Notes under the pieces: generated by a model
Seen by the model: only the letters and a program-made list of their open reading frames with translations
Databases searched by the model: none
Told to the model about the DNA's origin: nothing
Shown: in pieces, positions 45,439 to 58,107 of the stretch
Numbering within the stretch: position 1 is the stretch's first letter
Layout of the letters: every line of letters begins with the position of its first letter
Translations under genes and position numbers: made by a program
From: Canna indica
Taxonomy: Eukaryota > Streptophyta > Magnoliopsida > Zingiberales > Cannaceae
Length of the DNA: 64,000 nucleotides
NCBI GenBank assembly: GCA_034359265.1
Contig: CP136896.1
Span: 13,857,501 to 13,921,500 of the forward strand
Direction of reading: 5' to 3'

Positions 45439-48400
45439 ATGGCGGGCAACCTGCTCTTCCTGTCCTCTTCCTCCTCCCCGCTTCCTCTCTTCAGCAATTT
45501 TCCAAATCTTCAAACCCTAGCCCCATACCCCCGCAAAATCTCCCAAATCTCCTGCCGAGCCGCCTCCTCGCCTTCTCCTCCTTCTCCGTCGCCTCCATCC
45601 TCCGTGGAACCGGAGGGGACGGGCGCCGCCACCCCTACCCGTGGCGACTTGTACCTCGAGCGCCAGCAATCCATGTCCGCCGCCGCCCTCGTTCTGAAGA
45701 ACAGGGACAAGACGAGGAGAAAGAGAAGAAACGGCGCCAAGATGCACACCAATGTCGCTTGCTGCTACGGCTGCGGTGCTCCTTTGCAGACCACGGAAAT
45801 CGATGCCCCCGGCTATGTTAACGCCGAGACTTACGAGTTGGTGCGCTTTGTTGTGTTTCTCTTTTAATGACCCTTCTTGATTCTTTGTTTCACATGTTGT
45901 GTTGGACTTTGATACAAAAAGAGTAAGCTCTTTCAAGTAGGAAGCAAACCTAAGAAGAGATGTAATAAAAACTTGTAACTTGGGCAACTGGATGTCCAAT
46001 CCCTTGTATTATCCTTTGGTTGAATGGTAGAGTGATGGATGACTGACAAATATAAGTTAAAATCTTGACAAATAAGGGGGAAAAAATCCTATGTTGCTAT
46101 GATCCATAATTGATGAGTCATGACAAATTAAACGGCTTCAATTTTTTCCCCTAAAAAATTCTGGAAGTAGGTTGGCATCAGTCTTTGAAATGCAAGTCCT
46201 TGTGGAAGCACTATCACAGTTTGTCCTGTTTATTCTGGCTCCATTTAAAACTTTAGATCGACAATTCAAGAGTACAAGAAAGCCAATACTTGTAAAACAA
46301 AAGCAGATAGTGTTCGAGAAAGTTCAGCAGATCCAGATTAGTGTAAACTGTATAGCCACTCACTTTTAGCTTCCCTATGATACTTGCAAAGTGTCTCATT
46401 ATATATTGTTTATCTCAAGAATTTAAGGAATTCATGAATTAGACTTTCTATTAAGTTTCACTAAATTTGATTGAGTTATAAGCTTTTAAAATGAGACCAA
46501 TCTCTACATTTATATTAAACACTCCTCACATGTGAGAGGACAAACTCGACTAGATGGGGGCAAGCTTGACATGGGGACTGTCTTATTTGGACTATTTTTT
46601 ATATTTTGATAATTATTGCCATTGATAAGATTTGAACTTGAGACCTTTTGCTGGTACAATATTAAATTTGATCGAGTTATCATCTTCTCCAAAAGCTTAA
46701 GCTACTAGAAAGGCGACCAATACATATATGTATATTCTTAACAAGTTCAATGAATAATGTCACTTAATCATCTGCCATAAAGAAATTCTATTACTCATGA
46801 CATACATGCACATTATTTGCAAGAATTTGATGCTTGGCCTTGAGATTTTTGCATGTTACATATATACTTGTGCTTGTAAGGAGAAGCAATCATGATCAGA
46901 TCATTTATATAATCTTACTTTTTTTATCACATGCAGAAGAAGAGACACCACCAACTTAGAACGATTCTTTGTGGTCGATGTAAGCTTTTGTCCCATGGAC
47001 ACATGGTGACTGCTGTTGGTGGGCATGGTGGTTATTCTGGTGGTAAACAATTTATTTCTGCTGAAGAACTACGGGAAAAACTCTCACATCTATGTCATGA
47101 GAAAGTGCTGATTGTTAAATTAGTAAGCCACTTCATCCATCTAATTTTAGCAGCTGTAAGCCACTTCACGAGAAAGTGCTGATTGTTAAATTAGTAATGC
47201 CCCAAGCTGGCGGCAAATCACTATCAGGTCCTCCTGTCATGTTTAGTTGTGTCTTTAACCATTATTTACATGTTTCTGGACGACTGACTAGTGCATCACA
47301 TATCCTAATTAAGATCTGTAATATGGACGTAAGCAGAATTCTTCTTGACTATTTGCTTGTTGCTGGAAGCTCTTTTTTATTTACACTTCAATATCTGTAG
47401 GTTGATATTGTTGACTTCAATGGCAGCTTTTTGGCACGTGTACGTGATCTTGCTGGTGCTAACCCTATTATATTGGTCATTACTAAGGTGACCTTCTTCA
47501 AGCATGTTTCATTTTTTAGTATCTTCTTCTTTCTTGTGAAGACATAAAAAACCTCTCTTTGTCCAATGTGTGAAGGTTGATCTCCTGCCCAGAGGAACAG
47601 ATTTAAATTGTATTGGTGATTGGGTTGTTGAGGCAACTACTAAGAAGAAGCTCAAGTAAGACCACCTTTTACATTTTCCACTAATTCACTTACCATTAGT
47701 TTTACTCCTCTTTAGTATGTCATTGTCCAGTTTGTATATTTAACTGAAGGACATCCGTCATTAATAAATGGATATAGAAGCTGGTATTGGAATATGTTTT
47801 CACTCCATGTCAGGATTTTATTGTGTTATAAAGTTATTATCAGTTTTGATTCTTAAACACTTACTATTTCTTGCTTTCTCTTCAATTATACATATTTCTT
47901 ATGCAATGAGTAAATAAATTAGCCTTTCAACAGGTGTTTTGGAGATTATACACTTTGGAATTCTGTTTTCCTACTTGTCTTTCTCCTTTATGCTTGTGTT
48001 CATTATCTCTGTCCTCTTTTTTACTCTGTTTTTCATATACATTTTTGTTGAGGGCAAGGAAAATTTTGTTATTTATTAACTTGCACATTAGCTACAACAA
48101 TCTTTGCTCTTGTAGTACTTAATTTCTTGTGGACATCTACACTTCACCTCATTGATGCTTTTGTTTCTTCCATATTTCAAGTTTTCAACTCATTTTTGTG
48201 ATTTTTTTTGTTAGCTGCATAATAGTTTTACCACCAATAGGACAAAGGGGATATTAGAGCATGTTTCTTTAAATTTAATTTCTTTCACTTACAAAAAAGG
48301 ACTCCTGTCCTGATATCCCTTATTACAGTGTTACCAGTGTCCACCTTACCAGTTCTAAGTCATTGGTTGGGATTGCTGGTGTTATATCAGAGATTCAGAA

Positions 48401-51400
48401 GGAGAAAAAGGTTCTTTCTAATCCACTATTTGCTAATCAGCCCTTTAATTGCATCATGAAAAGTTTATACATAAAATTCATCCTACATTTGTTTATGTTC
48501 GTTTTTTTTAATTTCTCAGTAATTTTTTATATCTGCAAAATTCATTGACTTGAACAACTAAAGCTTGAGTTCTGACGACTTTCAAGTTAACTTGGAAAGT
48601 AGACTTAGGTAATTTGGAGTATTTGAAATGATTCAGACATACTTTATCACTCATTCTGTGGATAAAATGCATCTGGTTTCAGTTTTACCAACTAAACATG
48701 CTTACATCATCTAGTTCAGATAACTATAAACTTATCAAACTATTAGATTTATTGTTGTATAAATAGATTAACTAGCACATAGATGGCTTTACTTTTAGCA
48801 TTTATAGCTAATATCCTTTCATCTTTTTCCCATTCTTTGCAGGGCCGAGATGTCTACATTCTGGTTAGTATTTTCAAAAGCTTAACTTTACTTGTCCATT
48901 TGGTTAGAACTGTCTTAAGAGACTTCTTCAAAATGTAGCAGGTCTGCTATTTTATTGTCATCATTGAAATTTTACCTGTTCTTCTCTTTGTAACTTTATC
49001 ATACTTTAAATTGGATTTAATTACTTGCATATTAGTATAATAAGAATATAAAGTACTCAGTATTGGTTACAGGCCAATTGTCGATCTGTTTTTTGTTTTT
49101 TTTTCCAATGTCCAAGTTGCATTATTGCACATGTTTGATAAATCTATACATTGGATTAAGTGTTCAGTATCAAGTGTTTTCTAATATCAAGTATTTTTTA
49201 TTATATTGTATGTGTAATTCATATTAATTTGCATAGTTTTGCAATGAATATGGGCATTGCCCATTAACTTGGCAAAGAATTGCTTGTTGAAAATTTACTC
49301 ACATTAAGTATGAGTAACCATCACTATTACAGGGGTCTGCAAATGTTGGGAAGTCCGCTTTTATCAATGCTTTGCTCAGTAAGTTTTTATATTAAATGAC
49401 ACTCATCAGATTTTCTTTATGGGAATGTATATTATCTTTTTCTCTTGCTTTTGAACATTGTAACAACTAATTTTTTTTATTGAACAATGATATTTCGTGT
49501 TTTCGTGAAGTTGTTTTCTTCTCTTGTATTTCAGTTCATTTTAACTGCCTTGATTGATTTATACTTATCAGATAAATTACTTAAATTCAATATATGATGG
49601 ATGAACTACTAAAACCCTAAAGATATATAAGATTTCATTGATTTTTTTTAAAAAAATTGGACTGTACTTTCTCTTCTCTGTTGTTTCCACTTAGGATTGT
49701 CATCTTCGTCATCTCCTTTCACAAACATTGGTTTTTAGTTAGGTAGTATTTTGCCCCCGAGTAAGCTACTTATAGTATCTATTGTCATCTGCTAGAAACT
49801 GCTGAGCAACGAAGATCCTTACATCCAACATTCTGTTCCTAAATGTTGTATTAGCCAATAGCAACATCTTCAGTTCCTTCTCTTTGGAATTGGCATGACT
49901 ATTGTAATTCCTTTTTCTTGATTTTCTTTTCATAAATAAAATTTTGTTTAATTATTTTTTTTCTAATAAATTCATATAAGCTACAACTTTTCAAGTAAAA
50001 AAAAACAAGCATAAGGATTCTTTCTCCTTTTTTTTTGTGTTTTAGTATTGTTATGTAACTACAGTACGCAGTTTGCTTCATCAAATTATTTCTTTTTCCA
50101 TTGTGCTGGAACTTACTAAAATATTTGTCATGAATATTACAGACTGTTCTTGTACTGATTGTTTTTTTATAAATTATAATGTTTACTTCCAGTTAATTGT
50201 GGTGGTGATTGAAGTGTATCCTTGCTTTTTATTTTGATGTTCACCATTTTTTATTTTGATTTGGAAGATATGTGAAAGTTCTAACTAATTGATCAGTATA
50301 TTAAATTTATTCCCTGGTAAATGTAGAGTTAATGGCAAGAAAGGATCCAGTTGCAGCAGCCGCTCAGAAATACGAACCAATGCAATCTGCTGTTCCTGGA
50401 ACAACTCTGGGTCCTATTCAAATTGAAGCCTTTCAAGGAGGAGGGGTGCGTACTGTGGATTTGTTGAGCTACAATTACTCATTGTTTTATTGGTATCGTG
50501 AAGATTGAAATGTGTTTAGCACTTTCATGTTCGTCTCACTTGAAAATCTACATATTCTTTTTTGTTGTGCATATATGTACTATGTTATTTTTTATGATCA
50601 AAGCTTTAATAAATGCATGCATGCAATATGCATTGGATCATCACATAGCACATATATGGTATGTTAGCTCATATGTACCTTGCTATAAAAAATATTTGAA
50701 CTTTTTATTATATTTGCCAAATTCTAATATCAAGTTATCAACAACTGTTGGGAACTCAACCAACACAACTAAAGAGACAATCTATCATTCAGAGAAATAG
50801 GCCATAAATAAGTGGAGGAATAAATTTGAGTACTCCGAATCAATTGAAGAATTTGAGCTTGACAAATAGCATTATGTGGCTGCATAACACCCCATATAGC
50901 AATTACATGTCTGCTCATCTGGTCAATCAGCATTCATTATGTTCTTAGGAAGGGTGACAATTTTTTCCCAAAACTCAATCCCTTAGGAAGGGTCCAGTTT
51001 ATTTATGTTCTTAATTTAGAGATCCAGGAAGACAAAGTCTCATAGTTATTGAAATTACCTGATGTAGACTGTTTTTGATAAAGGATTAACATACGTAGAC
51101 TTGATGAACAAAATACTTGATAAAGGATAGCAAGCCACAAACTAGTTCAAGGAGAAACTTCTGGGTACTTGCACAGTAGTGTCCACCATTTGCTTTATTT
51201 CCACCCTAATGAGAACTATGCACCTAAATATAAATTGGTTTTATACTGTCCATTACTTTGGAATTTGCATCTGTATTGGCTGATTTAATTTATTTTGCAA
51301 TATTTTTTATCGTTAACATTCATGGGTATATTATGATACCATGGGTGAAACAAATGTGTAACTGTAGAACCAAGAAAAGTTTAGTTATATGACTATGAAC

Positions 51401-54400
51401 AATCAAGTAGTTCTTAGTTTTGGGAAAAATCCTGTGCCTGGACTTTTTCGAGAGGCAGTTTTCCCGGATTTCTTTTTTTGTTTTAATTATTTGATCTTCT
51501 CAACTTATTAGATGGCATGGAATTTGATGAAAATAATTTGCTTGAATTATTGATTGTACTTTGTTTGTAAATCTAGCAAAACCTTGTCTATTTTATTGTG
51601 TCCTAACTTCAATTACAAAACTTTTTCCTGTATCCTGTCAGTGTGGTGCAGAGTCATCTAATTTTTTCATACTCCTGATATTGTCTGTTAATCATGTTAG
51701 ATCAGGTTTATGAGAATACTCATTGATATATGTATTTCTACAACAGAATTTGTTTGACACACCTGGTGTGCATCTTCACCATCGACAAGCAGCAGTCATC
51801 CATTCAGATGATCTTCCTTCTCTTGCACCTCAAAGTCGTCTAAAAGGGCAAACATTTCCTGTATGTTGATATTTCAATTTTGCATTTTTCCTAAGAATTT
51901 GCTCAGAACAGATTATTCATATTCTTTCTTTTAATGGTTGTGCAATGAAGGCTGTTCAAAATGATACAGCCACTGATTCAGGACCTGTTGACTTAAATGG
52001 ATTTTCGTTATTTTGGGGAGGGCTTGCCCGAATCGATGTCATTAAGGTTGCCTATTAAATTTTTTCTATAGTATTCAAGAATGAATCTGACAAAGTAATT
52101 CTGGCTAATTATCTGTATGAAAATGCAGGTTCTTCCAAGGACACGATTAACATTTTATGGACCCAAGAAATTGAAGGTTCATATTGTTTCAACTGCAGAA
52201 GCAGATGAATTTTACCAAGTATGTCATTATCAATTTTTTAGAATTTTGATAGTATGGGTTTCCTTTATTTCATTATATATTCATAGTGTTTCCTTTTGCT
52301 AATAATTGCATAGATCTGTATCTTTATTGCATATTATGTAGATTTGTTGCAAAGCTCCATACTGACAAAGTACATTTATAGGACGAGTGTGTAATGATGC
52401 ACATATATCAACAAAGTCTCACAAACTCCTCATTGCGCTTGTTCTCCAAGTAGTTTTTGTATTTTGATCAAACCATATGCAAAGGTTGATGAAATGATAC
52501 GTATATTGTTCTCTATCTTGTTCTCCTAGTCTGGCTACTGTCAAGAATGCTCCATAGGCTTCTATTGGTTAAGCTCAATTGTAGAAACTGCTTATGTTGC
52601 TTATACGAAGGACTAGAACTAGAAGGAAACTTTGTCAGTTTGGGAGGATCAAATGTAGTTTATGGCTGCTACTATTGTTGCCTGATTGTATCCATATTAT
52701 CATTGCCCTTTTGCTGGTTATTTTCTCATTGATATGGTATTGCCCTCTATTATCTTTATTTTTGTGATTCTCCTAAAAGTTCATTTTAAAATTGTCCCTT
52801 TTATTTTACCTTCTTTCTGTGGTGAAAATTGTATACCACACATCTAATTGAATATCTTTGCTCCACCTCATGTTTTGATCTACAGAAGGAACTTGGAATC
52901 ATATTGACACCCCCAACAAGCAAGGAAAGAGCCAAATCTTGGTTAGGTCTCCAAGCAGTAAAGCAACTTAATATAAAATTTGAAGATGCAAGAAGGTACT
53001 GCTCCATTATGTTGTTAGTTGCTATATTTCTTTGTTTGAATAGAAATATGTTAATAAGATACTAAATCCTGTACATAATGTGACCTCAAGTACCTATATA
53101 CCCCATACAGAGCTTCAGAAGCTAACACTTTGTTTGAAATAGAAAGCTCCAGGTGTTGGAGACTTTGTTTTCTACAACTTGATTGATTCTGAATTTTAAA
53201 TGGGTTTATGCAAGTTCAGTAAGTTTTGCTAGATACATAAATTTAATGATTATTCGAATGATTGACTCCAAGAAAGAAAGATGGGGGACAAAGTAGCATT
53301 GTAATGAGACATAGTAGTGGTAAAAAAATTGCAGTTAAATTTTGAACCATTTTGGTCAGTAGTGGTTGCTGATTTGTCTAGTGAGAAAAAAGTGGCATTA
53401 GTTGTAGGTGAAGAGGTGCCCATCCCTCTGGCACTATGATATCATAAAGATAAAATTTTGCATCTAAAATTCACTTCTAGTGTTTACATACTTTTGTAAG
53501 ATTATTCTTATAACTATTCTCTGCGGCTTACATATGGTTATGTAGTCTGGGACATCTAAGCAGAGATCATTAGCTTACACTTTGAGCTAATATCCTTGTT
53601 GTGAAATTCAGTTCTTAGTTTTGTAGTTGCAATATAAATATATAATACAATATGCTAGAATTGTTGAGACTTCTTTCTCTAAGCAATTCTTCGTGAGACT
53701 GGTTTGAGTAAAGTGAATATGCTTATTAGGGCATTTGGTGCTCATAAATAGATTAGCTGCAACTGCATTTGTCCAGATAGCTTATTTGCAAGTTTTTGGT
53801 TGCTTGCACATGACTAACTAGAAATTAGTTGTCAATCCACTTGCAATCAAGCCTTAAAGTCGGAAATGGTATTGCAACTTGAAATGGTTGAATGCCAACT
53901 CTTGCATTATGCAAATAATATAGAAATTATGAAACACAAATTAATTAAACAAAAATATGTAGAATGAATAAAAATCTATTATTTAGTACTATTTATTAAC
54001 TTGTATTTAGTTTGCAAATAAAATGATGATAATAATATACTTCTATTTTGAGTTATTTCAATGATTGCTATTGTAAATTGCAATTAAACATGCGAGCACC
54101 GAACTTACTTTCAGTTTCAGCTTTGCATTTTAATGCAACGACCAAATGCCAAATGAATGTAAAGTATAATTGCATTGATTAGATACTAGTATTTGAAATT
54201 TTAGTTGTACAGGGGAAGAGAAAAGTAAAAGAAGAGGCGAAGTAACATAAAGTTGAGGTACTTCCTGAACAAAATGGTAACCTTGTAAATATTTTCCATG
54301 GGCAGGCCTGCTTGTGATATTGCCATATCTGGGTTGGGGTGGATAGCAGTGGAACCAGATGGTGCTGTGGATCCTAGCAATACAGATGTGGAGATGGAAG

Positions 54401-54552
54401 CAGGAGAATTGCATTTGGCTGTTCATTTGCCAAAGCCAGTCGAGGTCTTCATACGACCCCCAATGCCTGTTGGGAAAGCTGGTGAAAAGTGGTACCAGTA
54501 TCAAGAACTGACAGAGAAGGAAGAGGAGTCCAGACCCAAATGGTTCTATTAA
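45439..54552 (+). CDS. NOA1: NOA1/RIF1 chloroplast circularly permuted GTPase
   Basis: A YqeH-type GTPase needed for chloroplast ribosome assembly and translation in plants; the old nitric-oxide-synthase label is discarded. Coding exons: 45439-45840, 46937-47122, 47401-47487, 47576-47655, 48329-48410, 48843-48863, 49333-49378, 50327-50445, 51747-51860, 51951-52046, 52129-52218, 52886-52995, 54306-54552. Together they are 1680 nt, 559 aa, close to the Arabidopsis length, and all phases agree. The Ser/Pro-rich N-terminus looks like a plastid transit peptide. A zinc-binding CxxC pair follows (C109, C112, C146, C149). The G motifs come in permuted order: G4 TKVD 224-227, G5 TSSKS 259-263, G1 GSANVGKS 287-294, G3 DTPG 345-348. 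The C-terminal half ends ESRPKWFY. Exon 6 is only 21 nt, and exon 2's donor is duplicated 71 bp downstream. No broken residue was found. Confidence 0.95.
46445..46743 (-). mobile_element. TRIM-like element in NOA1 intron 1
   Basis: On the minus strand it starts TGTTAAGAATATA at 46743 and runs through AAGCTTTTGGAG to a degraded primer site (TTGTACCAGCAAAAGGTCTC, near 46652). A second degraded arm ends near 46445, and an ACACTCCTCACATGTGAG phrase lies between. It is the same family as 13946-14256. The boundaries are approximate. Confidence 0.5.
47099..47196 (+). repeat. Tandem duplication copying the exon 2 splice donor of NOA1
   Basis: GAGAAAGTGCTGATTGTTAA and its GTAAGCCACTTC neighbour occur twice, offset by 71 bp (47099 and 47170). 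The first copy holds the true donor (intron starts GTAAGC, 47123). The second gives a GTAATG donor at 47194. Using the second would add 71 nt, shift the frame and meet a TGA at 47180-47182. Confidence 0.85.
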
Positions 54553-55194
54553 CTGTTTTTTTCACTATTTTCGGTGATGTAATATTTTTCAATCTTCTTG
54601 TTCCAAAATTTGCTGCTTATCTTCTTGCCTTAAATTATATGTAATTATTTTGTTAGTACTGTACTAGAGTAGTTCAGATCCTGGTGTTTACAAATTGCAT
54701 TCTATTCTTATTTTAAGGTTAGTAATCACTAGTAGCCAAAGTTTTGAAATATTTTATTAAGTTATTTAAAAATTTCAAACAAAATGCAAAAACAAAAAAT
54801 TTGCATCAGCATCTCTTACTGAAGTCGAGTTTAACATACATTTGGTGTTTATATTTGCTGTTTTCACCTCTCCAGTTACTTCTCTGTTTTCTTGTGTGGA
54901 TCAATCTTTCTACCTGACTAGCATTCTAATTAATTAATTTATCTTTATCAGTTATTTTTTAAAGAATTTACAGCAATTGACAGGAACATGGACATTCCTG
55001 ATTTCACCAAAAACACGAATAACTTTATAACTTAACCAAAACTGAAACCCCATCATATATTATACTTGAAATGCCATTTTTCTCCAATAACTGACTGAAG
55101 TGACTTACAAAGTTGCTGAACCAAATGAAAAATTAAATGGTATAGCTATTCAATCCACATTGTTCCTTAAACATCATTCTTCTTTAAACCATTC
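54553..55194. other. NOA1 3' UTR and AT-rich intergenic DNA
   Basis: No canonical AATAAA was seen in the first 300 bp, though T-rich stretches follow the stop. Nothing else was recognised before the gypsy LTR fragment. Confidence 0.5.
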
Positions 55195-55480
55195 CGTCGA
55201 CTGATGCTTTATCATGAAAAAAGTTGTCGAATTTTTGGTGAGGAGATGAATCTTGTTCCCTCATGATGAGGGAGGATGTGAATATCCTTATTTGGTCGGG
55301 TGGAGTCCTTGAGTAGAGCCGTTTGGTTTGGCTCGAGTCAAGTTCAGGAGTGTAATCGGGTGAGATCCGTGGGTGAGGCCATGCTTGGTTCGGCTTGGAG
55401 TGAGTTGTGGGGCATTGCTGGTCTAATCCGCCTAAGCCCAATGGTTCTAGTCTAGTCCAGTTTTCAATAGTAGGGAAATG
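55195..55480 (-). repeat. Tat-like gypsy LTR fragment, minus strand
   Basis: On the minus strand it starts ACTGGACTAGACTAGAACC near 55463 and runs through the phrases ACTCGAGCCAAACC and CACCCGACCAAATAAGG, collinear with 38931-39120 and 44650-44430. Only the first part of the LTR is present. Confidence 0.6.
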
Positions 55481-56783
55481 GTTTTTAGTTGTTGTGATTA
55501 GGGAGTTGGTTGCTTGCTTTTTGTCTTGATGCGAGTGTCGTCTGAAAGGGATCAACTAGCAAGTTGTGGTAGTTGAAGTGGTTGTTGAACAAAAAGATGT
55601 GCCCTGGTTTCGTGGATGCGGTGGCAGTCTGCTCTCTCGGAAGGTGCTTGTGTTTCTAGTTGTGGTTGTAGGCGAGCGGTTGGTGTTGGGCAGTTTAGGC
55701 GTTGGTGCTTGGATAGCAGCTTCGGGTTGGAAGTTGGATAGGTTTTCTCTCCTTAATTTTAGGGAGAGGTAAAAGTGGGAGTATCATAATTGAAAGCCGC
55801 CAACACTACATCCCCCCACGAGAGCTTGGGGGGACTATCCATTTTACAAGCAGTTGTTTGAGGGTTGCCATGCCCGAGTCAAGTGTCTAAGGTCAAAGGC
55901 CAATTCATTTGTTTGAGGTCGTGTTGGATCCCCGATCGAGTCAAGTTAAAGGTTTGAGGAAATGGTTTATAGCCCGCAACCCTTTCAGAGTCAATAATTC
56001 CTTTAAAGCAAAATAGTGGAATTACACGATAGATATCAGTCTTTGAGTTGATTAAGCTTGACTCAAATCCCTTGAAATGCTTATTTGAAGGACCTCTCTC
56101 AGGAGATGGAAAATTAGACTATCTCAACTGTTGAACCTATGATCGTGGTAACGAGAGCTTGTTCTCACTCTGGTTCTCCTTCGACAATAGCATGGGAACC
56201 ACTTTTTTGCTTGAATCGAACTATACCACTTTCGCTCGTTCATTCCCGCGAATGTTGGTTAAAAAGAAAATCCCTCTCCTACATCCCCTTAGAGGGCTTG
56301 GGGGGAGATCTTGTTAAAAACTTTTTCTTTTCTTTTTTGCTTTTCTTTTTCTTTTCTTTTTATTGAAAAAGAGGAAGCAAACAAGGAAAAGTGCCTTCCC
56401 ACGCTATTGATTTTCTAGCTGTATGGAGCACTATTGTTTCGAACTATGTGTGATAGACTATCCTCACACCCTTTCGACAACAAAGATCTTCACCGATCAA
56501 CGGGTCAGTATCTATCTCCCAACCCCACAAGGGTTAATTTAATAAATTTTTAGGTGAAATTATAGATAACATTAAAATATGTTAAAATTAACATAATCAC
56601 TTAAATAACTAGAATATGCATTTCATTTTGGAATAAAAAACAACAAATTATGAATATTATATTAACATAAATAATAAATAGTATACATTATATTTTAGTA
56701 CAAATTTTATTTCAATACAATTATTTTATATGATATTTTAATATTATTTTTTATTGAGTTATTTGTTTTGATTGGGAGTATTG
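55481..56783. other. Intergenic DNA, possible transposon remnant
   Basis: The phrase CTTGGGGGGA appears twice (about 55830 and 56290) within similar ACATCCCC-containing contexts, hinting at an old repeat pair about 460 bp apart. A CTTTT-rich run lies at about 56325-56365. No gene is recognised; the short ORFs lack domains. Confidence 0.4.
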
Positions 56784-57171
56784 TGTGTTGGCCTAAGGTT
56801 TCAACTTGGGTCTTAATCTCGATTTTGATGATAACAAATATAAAAATAATAATTTCATGGAGAAATATTTTCAAGTTCCATATCGGTTTGCGCGCAACGT
56901 CCCCGATAGGAGAAATTACAGAAATTGGCAAGGATGCTCATCGACTCTCGGGATTCATTGGGAAGGTTGAGTCTACGTCTAGAGTGTCTAGATTATATGT
57001 ATATCCTCTATTTGATGCATATAAATCCAAAATTCGAGATTGAACCCTAAAAACTTGAAAACTTGAAAACTAGAAAAATAAAAAAATGACCCAAAAATTT
57101 TCGAAGTCTAGGGAGCTCCTTGAAGGGCTACATGATTTAGACATTTTCTTGGCTCCAAAAGTCCTGATAAT

Positions 57172-57656
57172 TAGAGGTGGCAAAATGGGCCGGCCTGACA
57201 CGATAAGGTAGCGTGCCAGGATGGCCCAGCCCGCTAACTCCGTGGGCCATAAATTCTAGGCCCGGCCCGGTCCGCAATATTTTGCGAGCCGCCCGGTACA
57301 GCCCGCGAGCCCGTTTATCAACTAAAAACTTGCTAAAAATTTATAAAAAATTAATTTAAAATGTTTAAGAGACTAAATAAGCACCAAATATGAAATTTCA
57401 CATGAAAAGCTCAATGAATTAACTTCACCTTCAATTTTAATGCACTAAACAAGCACTAAACTATACTTGAAATTAATTTTTTTAATACTTAGCGGGACAA
57501 ACGGGCCGACCCGACTTGATAAGAGCCGGCCCACGTCGGCCCGCAATTTTATCGTGTCGGGCCAGCTCAGCCCGATAAGCTTATCGGGCTAAATTTTTTG
57601 GCCCGACCTGTAGTTATCGTGTCGTGCTCGTGCCGTGCCCATTTCTGCCGCTCCTA
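57172..57656. mobile_element. hAT MITE in the SIRE LTR
   Basis: The ends TAGAGGTGGCAAAATGGGC and GCCCATTTCTGCCGCTCCTA are inverted. The flanks CTGATAAT (57164-57171) and CCGATAAT (57657-57664) are an 8-bp hAT duplication with one change. Internal GGCCCG-rich inverted phrases lie near both ends, and there is no coding sequence. Confidence 0.85.
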
Positions 57657-58107
57657 CCGATAATTGTTCCTTGGGGAGAAACAAGTCAAAGATCGATTTT
57701 TAAGGAATTTTGGAAAACTTTTAACCTATCCATATTTGACCCGGGAGATTTTAACATTTCCAGTTTTCGCATTAAAATATTTAAGAGACTAAATAAGCAC
57801 CAAATATGAAATTTCACATGAAAAGCTCAATGAATTAACTTCACCTTCAATTTTAATGCACTAAGAAAGCACTAAACTATACTTGAAATTAATTTTTTTA
57901 ATACTTAGCGGGCCAAATGGGTCGGCTCGGCCCGCAGTTATCGTGTTGTGCTCATGTCGTGCTATCGTGTCGTGCCCATTTCTGCCGCCCCTACCGATAA
58001 TTGTTCATTGGGTAGAAACAAGTCAAAGACTGATTTTAAAGGAATTTTTGGAAATATTTAACCTATCCATATTTGACCCGAGAGATTTTAACATTTCTAG
58101 TTTTCGC
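57358..58107. repeat. Tandem duplication across the MITE's right border
   Basis: The unit starts TTTAAGAGACTAAATAAGC and runs through the MITE right end into LTR sequence (GACCCGGGAGATTTTAACAT). Copy A is about 57358-57774 and copy B about 57775-58107. Copy B lacks about 80 bp of the GGGCC-rich part. The duplication must postdate the MITE insertion. Confidence 0.85.

Noticed and set aside
45517..45999. Minus-strand 160-codon ORF opposite NOA1 exon 1
   Set aside because: Antisense shadow of a GC-rich exon with Gly/Arg-rich low complexity.
54130..54504. Minus-strand 124-codon ORF opposite NOA1 exon 13
   Set aside because: Antisense shadow of the last NOA1 exon.
55184..55772. ORFs on both strands near the end of the NOA1 intergenic region
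   Set aside because: The minus one is gypsy LTR sequence; the plus one is Val/Gly-rich with no domain.
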